Shown here: piece by piece, positions 1 to 8,112 of the stretch
Layout: every line of letters starts with the position of its first letter
Numbering within the stretch: position 1 is the stretch's first letter
Assembly (NCBI GenBank): GCA_021298245.1
Contig: JAJTDZ010000009.1
Coordinates: 1-33,800 of the forward strand
Length of the DNA: 33,800 bases
Direction of reading: 5' to 3'
Source: Algoriphagus sp.
Lineage (GTDB): Bacteria; Bacteroidota; Bacteroidia; Cytophagales; Cyclobacteriaceae
The notes under the pieces: generated by a model
Told to the model about the DNA's origin: nothing
Databases searched by the model: none
Seen by the model: the letters and a program-made list of their open reading frames with translations, nothing else
Translations under genes and position numbers: made by a program

Positions 1-1979
1 CGCTTCTTGAATTCGGGGAGGTTGTCAAACATCTCTTCCCGAATAGGTTCTACTGCAAATAAGGGAATGAGTCCTACAATAGACCTAACCTTGAGTTTTT
101 TCGGATCTTTGCCTTGGTAATGGAAAATGTCGTAGAAAAAATTATCCTCATCGTCCCAAAGAGAAATTTGTTCGGAGGAAATGGTATTCATTGCGCCGGC
201 GATGTATAGGAAATGCTCTAGAAATTTGGTTGCACTGAACTGGTATACCGTGTTGAATTCGCAAAGGTCAAGCGCAATGCGTAGCATATTGAGTGAAAAC
301 ATCGCCATCCAGGAGGTTCCGTCAGCTTGCTCTAATTTACCCTGGTAGTACTGTGCGTGACTTCGGTCAAAGAGAGAAATATTATCTAAGCCCAAGAATC
401 CTCCCTCAAAAATATTATTGCCTTCTGAATCCTTTCTATTGACCCACCAGGTAAAATTCAACATGAGTTTGTGCATGGCACGTTCTAAGAACTCCTGATA
501 TCCTTTGCCACCATTGATTTTCTTGTCAATTTGATAAACTCGCTGCACGGCATAGGCGTGTACGGGTGGATTCACATCTGAAAAATTCCATTCGTAGGCG
601 GGCATTTGCCCGTTGGGGTGCATGTACCACTCGTTGAGGAGAAGCAAAAGCTGATTTTTAGCAAATTCCGCATCGATTCGTGCGAGAGGAATGCAATGAA
701 ATGCCAGATCCCATGCGGCATACCAGGGGTATTCCCACTTGTCTGGCATGGAAATGATATCAAAATTTTGAAGGTGGGTCCAGGTGTGGTTCCTTCCTTT
801 TTTTCGTTCTTGAGGAGGACTATATCTCCCGGGGTCTCCCTCCAGCCAGCGATTGACATCGTAGTAATAAAACTGCTTGGACCAAAGTAACCCCGCAAAG
901 GCTTGACGCTGTATGGATTTATGGTCCTCCTGAATCACCTTTTGCTGGAGATCTTGGTAAAACTCATCTGCCTCCTCTTGACGCTTTTTTATAATTTCTT
1001 GGCAAGAGGCAAGGGGATTTTCACCAGCGTGGTGTTGCATTCGAAAGTGTATCTGGGCCTGCCCACCAGCGGGAATTTCCAGTTCATAGATGGCTGCTGC
1101 CTTGGTCCCTGTAGGCTTGGAAGCAAGCCTGGAGCTATCCCCTGAAATCAGGTAGTCATTGATGGCGTCTTTGGTGGAGGCGCGTTCGTTAGGAATCCCA
1201 TACAGCCTTTCCCTATTGGTTTCATTGTCACAAAAAACCAATTCTTTGGGATTGGAAAAATGGAACAAATAGTTTCCTGATTTGGGATTGAAGGCCTTTA
1301 TAGAGTCCTCCGATTGCTTGGTAATCTTTGGCATGAAGGGTTCATCCCCAGTAAACCAAAATTTGCGAAACCAAACGGTAGGCATTACCCAAATTTTCGC
1401 TGCCTCAGGACCTCTGTTGTGGATGGTTGCCATCCCCACCATGTCCTCTACATCTTCTTTGGCATACTCGATAAAAATATCAAAGTACCGGTCATCGTCA
1501 AATAACCCTGTATCAATGAGTTCAAACTCGGGATGGTGCTTGCCTGCTTTTTTATTTTCCTCCACCAACTGTTTGTAGGGAAACTCCCCGTGAGGATACT
1601 TGTAGAGCATCTTCATGTAGCTGTGGGTGGGTGTGGCGTCTAGGTAGTAGTAGATTTCTTTGACATCCTCCCCATGATTTCCTTCGTTGCCAGTTAGTCC
1701 AAAAAATCGCTCTTTAATAAACGGATCCTTGCCGTTCCAAAAGGCCCAGGCCATGCAAAGCAGCTGCCGGTGATCGGACATTCCCGCAATTCCTTCTTCT
1801 CCCCAACGGTAAGCCTTACTTCGGGCATGATCGTGGGGTACATTTTCCCATGCTGCCCCATCAGGACTGTAATCTTCCCTTACCGTACCCCATTGTCTGT
1901 CGGTAAGGTAAGGCCCCCATTTCTTCCAATGCTTTTTTCTTTCCTTATCCTCTTGTAATCTATTTTGTTCTGCAGACAT
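1..1979 (-). CDS. MGH1-like glycoside hydrolase (GH63-related glucosidase), C-terminus cut by window edge
   Basis: The minus-strand frame is open from the window edge to an ATG at 1979-1977, giving about 659 visible residues; the stop lies outside the window, so this is partial. The N-terminus (MSAEQNRLQEDKERKKHWKK) leads into a charged, aromatic-rich region (WGPYLTDRQWGTVREDYS, then PHDHARSKAYRWGEEGIAG) that I recognise from the roughly 880-residue bacterial 'glucosidase' proteins with an MGH1-like domain. This is an (alpha/alpha)6-barrel clan related to mannosyl-oligosaccharide glucosidase (GH63). Later tryptophan-rich helices (PDKWEYPWYAAWDLAFHCIP; QMPAYEWNFSDVNPPVHAYA) fit the barrel's catalytic face. 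No signal peptide is visible, so it is probably cytoplasmic. The likely role is hydrolysis of alpha-glucosides or related oligosaccharides; the substrate is unknown. No adjacent sugar transporter is visible. Family call is confident, substrate is not. Confidence 0.85.
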   Translation of the reverse strand, partial: MSAEQNRLQEDKERKKHWKKWGPYLTDRQWGTVREDYSPDGAAWENVPHDHARSKAYRWGEEGIAGMSDHRQLLCMAWAFWNGKDPFIKERFFGLTGNEGNHGEDVKEIYYYLDATPTHSYMKMLYKYPHGEFPYKQLVEENKKAGKHHPEFELIDTGLFDDDRYFDIFIEYAKEDVEDMVGMATIHNRGPEAAKIWVMPTVWFRKFWFTGDEPFMPKITKQSEDSIKAFNPKSGNYLFHFSNPKELVFCDNETNRERLYGIPNERASTKDAINDYLISGDSSRLASKPTGTKAAAIYELEIPAGGQAQIHFRMQHHAGENPLASCQEIIKKRQEEADEFYQDLQQKVIQEDHKSIQRQAFAGLLWSKQFYYYDVNRWLEGDPGRYSPPQERKKGRNHTWTHLQNFDIISMPDKWEYPWYAAWDLAFHCIPLARIDAEFAKNQLLLLLNEWYMHPNGQMPAYEWNFSDVNPPVHAYAVQRVYQIDKKINGGKGYQEFLERAMHKLMLNFTWWVNRKDSEGNNIFEGGFLGLDNISLFDRSHAQYYQGKLEQADGTSWMAMFSLNMLRIALDLCEFNTVYQFSATKFLEHFLYIAGAMNTISSEQISLWDDEDNFFYDIFHYQGKDPKKLKVRSIVGLIPLFAVEPIREEMFDNLPEFKK

Positions 1980-2278
1980 GCACCTTAGCCCATTAAGCGG
2001 AGGGTGAAATTATCATTTTCAAGCCATTTCAGCGCAATAAAAATCGATAGAATGCAAAACAAATTTTTAGCTAAAGCCCCTCACGCTATACCGTCTCCCT
2101 ACCTTCTTCCAAGAGGTGCCTTAGGAAATCGATTGATTTTTGTACTTACTTCGGGGGTAGTAGGAAATGTAGTCCTGTACCTTGTGATCCATAGAAATAT
2201 CCTATACTTTTAAAAAAAATATCTTATGATCAAGAAATAGCCTTTACTGAAGTGAAGGTTAATTTTATTAATAAAACC
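1980..2278. other. Divergent intergenic region between the glycosidase and the small membrane protein
   Basis: This 299-base, largely AT-rich stretch separates two divergently transcribed genes and should hold both promoters. I see no convincing open frame with a ribosome site. One possible plus-strand promoter lies at 2182-2212. I found no clear promoter motif for the minus-strand glycosidase and no strong hairpin. Confidence 0.5.
2182..2212 (+). promoter_or_regulatory. Possible Bacteroidota-type promoter for the small membrane protein
   Basis: A TTG at 2182-2184 is followed after 20 bases by TACTTTTA (2205-2212), one base off the Bacteroidota -7 consensus TAnnTTTG. The predicted start of transcription would lie about 60 bases upstream of the ATG at 2279. 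The match is imperfect and the region is AT-rich, so confidence is low. Confidence 0.35.
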
Positions 2279-2683
2279 ATGAAAAAACTGAGTCTTTTCT
2301 TCGTTTTAATTCTGCTTTTGCTTGTTGGACTGCAGTATTATCCCTTTAAAACTACTAGCCAGGGTCATGAAGCAAGTTTAGGTCTCACACCGGATCAGAC
2401 GCTCCCTTCCACACTACTGGAGGAATATACCCAAAAATACCTTCGTTTTCAGACCAAAGCCAACCAAAACCGCTTATTTACCCAGCCCAGCCAGGACTTC
2501 CTTATCCGGTTGGATGAAGAGGCCAAGGAGCTTCAATCCCTTTATGAAAAATTATCTTTAGAGGAGCGAAGAGAGGTAAAAAAGGTTGTTTTTCCTTATG
2601 CAAAAATAAATTCAGGGGGTCAGCTGGTTTACAAAAAATGGGAAGACCTTACGGAAGAAGAAAGGAATTCTATGAACTGCTAA
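2279..2683 (+). CDS. Small membrane-anchored or secreted protein of unknown function
   Basis: The 134-residue protein starts at an ATG that opens directly onto a signal-like segment (MKKLSLFFVLILLLLVGLQY); a GTG at 2252 would add nine residues and is less likely. After a short linker comes a charged helical region (about residues 45-125: EEYTQKYLRFQTKANQ, then QELK-like and YEKLSLEERREVKKV). This resembles the 'YNKLAKKYN...LYxKMTxEQR' segment found after the membrane part of Bacteroidota BlaR1/TonB-type proteins, here free-standing. That resemblance is from memory and is inference. The protein has no TonB C-terminal domain. Its stop overlaps the last codons of the convergent glycosyltransferase gene by four bases. 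Function unknown. Confidence 0.7.
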   Translation: MKKLSLFFVLILLLLVGLQYYPFKTTSQGHEASLGLTPDQTLPSTLLEEYTQKYLRFQTKANQNRLFTQPSQDFLIRLDEEAKELQSLYEKLSLEERREVKKVVFPYAKINSGGQLVYKKWEDLTEEERNSMNC

Positions 2684-3789
2684 GCCAATTGACTTTGGAA
2701 AATGAAAGGGAAATTTACCCTTTCTTCAGCGGTTAATTCCTGTAATTTTTTGGGCCATTGATCTACCCAAGCTTTCATCAGGTGGGAAGTACATTCACTC
2801 GAAGACAAAGTGGCTAATTTTTCAAAATCAAAACGGTCTGAGGCCAAGCCAGCCCCAGAATATTCTCCATCTAGAGCATTACATGCCTGTTCGTATTGTC
2901 CAGCTACAGGGACCATGATTACTGGTTTTCCAAGATACATGGCCTCACAGACTGACTCAAATCCAGCAGTACACACTAATCCTGAACAAGAAGCCATGGC
3001 TTCCAAAAATCCTTGGTCATTGACCTTGTGAAAACTTAAATTAGGAAGTGGATACTCAATTTCTGCAGCTTCTTTTTTATCCCAAAAGGCCTTAATGGTC
3101 CGATTAGGATGTTCTTTAGCGAATCGAATTACCTCTTCCGCATATCCAGGATTTACCATGTATGCTAGAAAAAAGCCTTCCTCAGAAATCTGTAAATTTC
3201 GAATTTCAGGTCTAAGTAAAGGCGGTACTACTTTAATTTCTTTTGTATTTTCTTTTGGTAAAAAAGATAAGGCCAACTGTTGATGTGCACGATTTGCTGT
3301 GAGTCGTGTATGCATTCGAAATAAAAATTTTTCTATTGGCCGGTTGGGTGCGAAAGCAAATGCGGGATGTCTCTCTAGATATTGGTGACCAATAACCCAA
3401 ATGCTTGCATTTGTTTTATGGAATAGAGGATAAATACCACCTAAGATTTCATAAAAATTAACGATTACGTCAGGTTCTTTTTCCTTAAGGAGTTTGTGGA
3501 TCGCTTGAATACTTTTCCAGAATAGGGAAAGTTTCAATGTGTTTTTCCAAACTGTTTTTCCAAGGAGGATTTTCTTTTCTATCCCATCAGTTTCAAAATT
3601 TGGACTATCTACTAGCGTAATGGGAACCCCTATTTTTTGAATGAAGAAATCTGGCAAGGTTCTTCTTTGACTTTTTCCAACTACTGCACCTAATATCTCA
3701 TGACCCTGAGAGCGTAGCAAAGAAGCAAAGGAAAGTGCTTGTGTCAAATGTCCTCTACCTTCCCCTTGAATAATAAATATAAATTTCAT
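2680..3789 (-). CDS. Glycosyltransferase, MJ1255/VC2487 type (Glyco_trans_1_3, GT-B fold)
   Basis: The 369-residue protein begins MKFIFIIQGEGRGHLTQALS. The G-x-G-R-G-H loop at residues 9-14 is the N-terminal nucleotide-sugar motif of MurG/UGT-like GT-B enzymes. The C-terminal half carries the donor-site pattern TAGFESVCEAMYLGKPVIMV (about residues 274-293) followed by a QYEQACNA helix, as in the MJ1255/VC2487 family. No signal peptide or clear transmembrane segment is seen, so it probably works at the inner face of the membrane. It lies 8 bases downstream of the LpxH-like phosphoesterase gene on the same strand, suggesting one transcript and a shared glycolipid or cell-surface sugar pathway. 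Donor and acceptor cannot be read from sequence. Confidence 0.85.
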   Translation of the reverse strand: MKFIFIIQGEGRGHLTQALSFASLLRSQGHEILGAVVGKSQRRTLPDFFIQKIGVPITLVDSPNFETDGIEKKILLGKTVWKNTLKLSLFWKSIQAIHKLLKEKEPDVIVNFYEILGGIYPLFHKTNASIWVIGHQYLERHPAFAFAPNRPIEKFLFRMHTRLTANRAHQQLALSFLPKENTKEIKVVPPLLRPEIRNLQISEEGFFLAYMVNPGYAEEVIRFAKEHPNRTIKAFWDKKEAAEIEYPLPNLSFHKVNDQGFLEAMASCSGLVCTAGFESVCEAMYLGKPVIMVPVAGQYEQACNALDGEYSGAGLASDRFDFEKLATLSSSECTSHLMKAWVDQWPKKLQELTAEERVNFPFIFQSQLA

Positions 3790-3797
3790 CTTTATCC

Positions 3798-4667
3798 TTA
3801 TGAAATAGACCGGGTTTGAAAGGAAATTTCATTTACACTAGAAAATGCAACTTGTGGTAGAGGATCTTCTTGTACATTTTTATACCTATTACTAGGGATG
3901 TACTCTGGTCTTTCAATAGCTTTTCTAAAATCCATTTGATTGAAGAAGATAAGTTCCCAATGTCCTTCATGATCCTCAGCCAAGGCACTCATGGATTCAA
4001 CCCAATCCCCAGAGTTCATGTAGTGAATCCCATTTATCAGTCTATTTTCTGGCTTATGGATGTGTCCACAAATGATACCATCGCAACCTTTCGCTTTGGC
4101 CATTTTGGCAAGTTCTGATTCGTAATCGTCGATGTAGGAAACGGCTTGTTTAACTTTCCCTTTTACGAATTGAGAAAGAGAAAAATAAGGAAGACCCTTA
4201 CGGAATCGGTAATAATTTACTACTCGATTGAGCCATAGTAGAAAAGTATATCCTACATCTCCTAGGTAAGCAATCCATCGAAGGTTGGTGGTAATACTAT
4301 CAAATACGTCACCATGGGTAATAAAATACGATTTCCCTTGGCTTTGATAGGTCATTTCTGACAAGATGTGAAGCTTTCCAATTTGAAGCGGAAGAATTTG
4401 ATCCAGAAAATCATCGTGATTGCCTCTCAGATAGTACACCCTAGTTTCTTGGCTTTCTATCATTTTCAGGATTACATTAAAAAAACGAGTGTGTTTTCTT
4501 TTCCAACGCCCCGACTTCTTTAATTGCCATCCATCGATGATGTCACCGTTAAGGATCAGATTTTCACATTGAAATTGCTTTAAAAATCGAACTATTTCCT
4601 TTGCTTTGGAGCCCTTAGTCCCCAGATGTACGTCTGATACGATGATAGTTTTATAGCAGGTCTTCAC
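3798..4667 (-). CDS. LpxH-like metallophosphoesterase (UDP-2,3-diacylglucosamine diphosphatase family)
   Basis: The 289-residue protein has the full calcineurin-like metal-site series: D12-V-H14, G-D42-IIDGW, G-N83-H84-DD, H118-G-D and GHIHKP (H202, H204). This order and spacing match the COG2908 family, which includes LpxH (hydrolysis of UDP-2,3-diacylglucosamine to lipid X and UMP in lipid A synthesis). A second, more classical LpxH-like gene sits at 15919-16743, so this copy may act on another lipid-linked or nucleotide-sugar diphosphate. It begins with GTG; I see no better in-frame start. It is the first gene of a pair with the glycosyltransferase, 8 bases downstream. The 249 bases separating it from the S9 peptidase gene should contain divergent promoters, but none was clearly identified. 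Confidence 0.87.
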   Translation of the reverse strand: MKTCYKTIIVSDVHLGTKGSKAKEIVRFLKQFQCENLILNGDIIDGWQLKKSGRWKRKHTRFFNVILKMIESQETRVYYLRGNHDDFLDQILPLQIGKLHILSEMTYQSQGKSYFITHGDVFDSITTNLRWIAYLGDVGYTFLLWLNRVVNYYRFRKGLPYFSLSQFVKGKVKQAVSYIDDYESELAKMAKAKGCDGIICGHIHKPENRLINGIHYMNSGDWVESMSALAEDHEGHWELIFFNQMDFRKAIERPEYIPSNRYKNVQEDPLPQVAFSSVNEISFQTRSIS

Positions 4668-4925
4668 AGCAGTTCTTTTGCTTCGAAAACTAGGGTTTTA
4701 GAATCAATGTATCGTTTTCAAAATGTTATGTTTATGTGTATTAAACAGAATTTTATTTGGTAAAAGTTATCTATTCATTAAGGAAATATGAAAACTCATT
4801 ACTATTCTGATTGAGGAATGACAAGCTCTAGGGGTTAAAAAAATCATTGAAAAGAAAAAATTACGTAAGCGGTCTGAAGCCTTGTTTCGGATGCTTTAGT
4901 TTCGTAACATAGAAAAATGATTAAT

Positions 4926-7403
4926 ATGAAGAAGCTCATTTACATAGCCCTGGCCTACCTGATGGTTGCGCCGCTCACCTTTGCCCAAGAGTCTAGTCCA
5001 AAAGGAAATTACGAGTTGGCATCTCGTTTTTCTCCAGAGAAATTGAAAAAAATGATTTTCTCTACTAGTGTGGATGCACATTGGATGAAAAAATCCGATC
5101 GATTTTGGTACGAATACGAAACTTCCCAAGGGAAGAAATGGGTGCTTGTTGACCCAGTTCGGCGAACTAAAATCCCACTTTTTGATGTAGACAAACTTGC
5201 GGCCGAACTCACCAAAGCAGTCAAAGATCCCTTTGACGGGCAGCACCTCAAGTTAGATAATATGAAGTTACTCGGTGATGAGAATACCCTTCAATTCACC
5301 GTAAAAAGTACAGCCGATGTACTGAAAAAGGATTGGGCAGAGTTAAAAGCAAAAAATAAGAATGCCAAAGATTCCCTAGAAAAGAAGGTACATACCTTTC
5401 AATTCAACTTGATTTCTCAGCAACTTAAGGAAATTGAAACGGTAAAGGAGCCTGCCCGTCTCGCATGGGCCAACATTGCGCCAGACTCCTCCAAGGTGGT
5501 GTATGTAAAAAACTACAATTTGTATTGGATGGATAAAGCCAACTTTTTGAAGGCAGTCAAAGATTTGAAGGATACTACTTTGGTAGAACAGGCATTGACT
5601 ACAGATGGTGTGGCCGATTACGAGTATGGCTGGGGAGATCGTGGGGATGACCAAGTGGAGGTGGAAAAAAAGAAAAATGATCGCAAGCGTGCTCCAGTAC
5701 TTTGGAGTTCAGATAGCAAGCAGTTTATCCTTACTCGAACCGACCAGCGTAAGGTGAAGGACCTTTGGGTAATTCACCATACCCGAGACCCACGACCGAC
5801 CTTGGAAACTTACAAGTATGCCATGCCAGGTGAAAAGGAACAACCGCAAACGGAATTGATCCATTATTCTTTTGAAAATCAAAAGCTCAGCAACTTGCCT
5901 ATAGCTACTTTTAAGGACCAAACGGTAAGCCTTTGGTCAAGCACCCCAGCAGTCAATACCAGAGACGATGAGTTTAGACCGACTACCTGGCTAGGAAATC
6001 CAAGTGAATTTTATTTTGCCTTGACCTCTCGGGATTTGAAGCGGGTGGATGTCCTGAGGTGGAACTTGAAAACAGGACAGAAAGAAGTACTAATTGAAGA
6101 GCGAAGCAATACCTACATTGATTTTGAAAAATTGGAGTTGGTAGGAAATGAAATGATTTGGTGGTCGGAGCGTGACGGATGGGGGCATTTGTTTCTCTAC
6201 GGTAAGGACGGTTCTTTGAAGCGACAACTTACCTCTGGTCCCTTTCATACGGCAGGAATTGTGCGTGTAGATGCTTCGCTAAGAAAAGTATATTTCACGG
6301 CCAATGGTAGGGAAAAAGGAGAGGACCCCTATTACGAGCACTTGTACTCGGTCTCCCTCGATGGTGGTCCTCTGGCCCTGCTCAACAAAGGAGATTTCAA
6401 TCATGAGGTCAGCATGAATGACCCAGGAAGCTTTTTTGTGGATAATTATTCGAGAGTTAATACTATCCCGAACGCAGTTCTTTACGATAGGAATGGAGCG
6501 AAAATAATGGACTTGGAGACTGCCGACTTGAGCCAACTTTTTGCGGCAGGGTATCAATTTCCCGAGCCCTTTACCTTCAAAGCAGACGATGGAATCACGG
6601 ATCTTTATGGGGTGATGTACAAGCCTTATGACTTTGATTCTACTAGAAAATATCCGCTGATCCAGTACGTGTACCCCGGTCCTCAAACCGAGTCTGTTAA
6701 TAAATCTTTTGGAAGAGGGATGGATCGTACGGATAGATTGGCACAATTTGGATTTGTTGTGGTGACCCTAGGGAATAGGGGAGGCCACCCTTCTCGTTCC
6801 AAATGGTACCATAATTATGGCTATGGGGACTTGCGTGACTATGGATTAGCCGATAAAAAGGCTGCTGTAGATCAATTGGCTGATAAACATTCCTTTATCG
6901 ATCGTCATAAGGTAGGTATTCATGGCCATTCGGGTGGTGGGTTTATGTCTACTGCTGCCATGTTGGTGTATCCAGACGTGTTTAAGGTAGCCGTTTCCTC
7001 TGCAGGAAATCACGAAAACAACATTTACAATCGCTGGTGGTCAGAAAAGCACCATGGGGTAGTGGAGCGTGTGATGCCCAACGGGGACACCACCTTTGTC
7101 TACCAAATTGAGAAAAATCCGGATTTGGCCAATAACTTAAAGGGCCACTTGATGCTGAGCACGGGAGATGTTGACAACAATGTGCATCCAGCGGGAACCA
7201 TCCGCATGGCAAATGCTTTAATCAAGGCAGGAAAGCGATTTGAGTTTGTTCTCTTGCCGGGTCAAAGACACGGGTACGGTGATATGACCGAATACTTCTT
7301 TTGGAAAATGGGGGACTATTTTGTGACCCATTTGTTAGGTCAAACTACATCCCCACCTGTAGACATGATGGAAATGCAGCGGGATAAGCCCAAAGACAAG
7401 TAA
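4926..7403 (+). CDS. Secreted S9 family peptidase (DPP-IV/prolyl oligopeptidase type)
   Basis: About 825 residues. An ATG at 4917 would add MIN; the ATG at 4926 gives a cleaner signal peptide (MKKLIYIALAYLMVAPLTFAQ). Residues of about 40-540 form a DPP-IV-type beta-propeller. The C-terminal alpha/beta-hydrolase domain has the nucleophile elbow GHSGGG with Ser669, Asp750 (in GDVDNNVHP) and His782 (in GQRHGYGD). Length and order fit S9B peptidases, which release N-terminal dipeptides or cleave after proline; it is probably periplasmic or exported. The region aligned to the DPP-IV substrate-anchoring Glu-Glu motif reads DYEYGWGDRGDD, without the paired glutamates, so strict dipeptidyl-peptidase activity is uncertain. 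The elbow is GHSGGG rather than the usual GWSYGG. The gene is monocistronic, ending at a strong terminator. Confidence 0.92.
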   Translation: MKKLIYIALAYLMVAPLTFAQESSPKGNYELASRFSPEKLKKMIFSTSVDAHWMKKSDRFWYEYETSQGKKWVLVDPVRRTKIPLFDVDKLAAELTKAVKDPFDGQHLKLDNMKLLGDENTLQFTVKSTADVLKKDWAELKAKNKNAKDSLEKKVHTFQFNLISQQLKEIETVKEPARLAWANIAPDSSKVVYVKNYNLYWMDKANFLKAVKDLKDTTLVEQALTTDGVADYEYGWGDRGDDQVEVEKKKNDRKRAPVLWSSDSKQFILTRTDQRKVKDLWVIHHTRDPRPTLETYKYAMPGEKEQPQTELIHYSFENQKLSNLPIATFKDQTVSLWSSTPAVNTRDDEFRPTTWLGNPSEFYFALTSRDLKRVDVLRWNLKTGQKEVLIEERSNTYIDFEKLELVGNEMIWWSERDGWGHLFLYGKDGSLKRQLTSGPFHTAGIVRVDASLRKVYFTANGREKGEDPYYEHLYSVSLDGGPLALLNKGDFNHEVSMNDPGSFFVDNYSRVNTIPNAVLYDRNGAKIMDLETADLSQLFAAGYQFPEPFTFKADDGITDLYGVMYKPYDFDSTRKYPLIQYVYPGPQTESVNKSFGRGMDRTDRLAQFGFVVVTLGNRGGHPSRSKWYHNYGYGDLRDYGLADKKAAVDQLADKHSFIDRHKVGIHGHSGGGFMSTAAMLVYPDVFKVAVSSAGNHENNIYNRWWSEKHHGVVERVMPNGDTTFVYQIEKNPDLANNLKGHLMLSTGDVDNNVHPAGTIRMANALIKAGKRFEFVLLPGQRHGYGDMTEYFFWKMGDYFVTHLLGQTTSPPVDMMEMQRDKPKDK

Positions 7404-7416
7404 GTACGCTACATCG

Positions 7417-7446
7417 GCCCATTTCCTTATAGAAATGGGCTTTTTT
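7417..7446 (+). terminator. Rho-independent terminator after the S9 peptidase gene
   Basis: A perfect 9-bp stem, GCCCATTTC (7417-7425) with GAAATGGGC (7432-7440), has a six-base loop and is followed directly by six T. It begins 13 bases after the stop codon and should separate the peptidase gene from the AT-rich genes downstream. Confidence 0.9.
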
Positions 7447-7489
7447 AAATTAGTGTATAAAAATTAAATATTTGATTAAATCATTGATT

Positions 7490-8044
7490 ATGAGAAGATC
7501 AGCTTTATATTTTATTTTTGTTTTTTCAGGGTTTTTTATTTCTAATTTTTTTTCCGTCACCATTTTTGGGCAGACGAATGAGGAAAGGGTAAAGCAAATT
7601 CGAAGCATGTATGCGGCTGTGAATAAATTTGAGAAATCAGCTTCAGCAGAAAATTGCATCAATAAAAGTGAAAAAACTCCTTCAGATACTGGTTTTTCCA
7701 CAACCTGGTATACGCAAAGAGCTAGAAAATGCCAATTCTCTGAAGGTTATTCAAAAATTAGTTTTAACCTTGAAGGCAGGGAATGGGCATCAGATGGAGA
7801 ATATTATTATAAAAATGCAAAATTATTTTTCATTTACTTCGTTAGCCATTCGGAATGCGGTTTGAAGAGGTATAGAATATATTTTGATGTTTTTGGGGGT
7901 ATAATTAGAGTGTTACAGCAGAACGAAGATTGTTCTAATGAATTACAAGGCGAAAACTTTGAAATAACTGATAATTTAGAAAAAAGATCAATTTTAAATA
8001 AGGTAAATAAAGATTTAAGTAAGGCCATGCTTCTACTTAAATGA
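7490..8044 (+). CDS. Secreted four-cysteine protein of unknown function
   Basis: The ATG at 7490 gives 184 residues; an in-frame TTG at 7472 would add six and is less likely. The N-terminus (MRRSALYFIFVFSGFFISNF) is a strongly hydrophobic signal sequence ending near IFGQT. The mature part has four cysteines, in ENCI, RKCQF, SECGL and EDCSN, which could form two disulfides. The surrounding text alternates aromatic and charged residues (EGREWASDGEYYYKNAKLFF; KRYRIYFDVFGGIIRVLQ) and looks like a small beta-rich domain. I do not recognise the family. It lies 69 bases upstream of the YiiX-like gene on the same strand in a markedly AT-rich stretch, so the two may be co-transcribed. No promoter of Bacteroidota type is convincing. 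Confidence 0.7.
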   Translation: MRRSALYFIFVFSGFFISNFFSVTIFGQTNEERVKQIRSMYAAVNKFEKSASAENCINKSEKTPSDTGFSTTWYTQRARKCQFSEGYSKISFNLEGREWASDGEYYYKNAKLFFIYFVSHSECGLKRYRIYFDVFGGIIRVLQQNEDCSNELQGENFEITDNLEKRSILNKVNKDLSKAMLLLK

Positions 8045-8112
8045 TTTCAATAGGAATGAATTGTTTTAAAAATTAATAAAAAGACTAATTCGTATTATTA
8101 AAATCACCTATT

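Noticed and set aside
606..1578. Plus-strand open frames within 1-1979
   Set aside because: They are shadows of the glycosidase reading frame on the minus strand, which gives a continuous, family-like protein.
6279..6746. 155-codon minus-strand open frame opposite the S9 peptidase
   Set aside because: It is fully inside a well-conserved gene on the other strand and its translation matches nothing I recognise.
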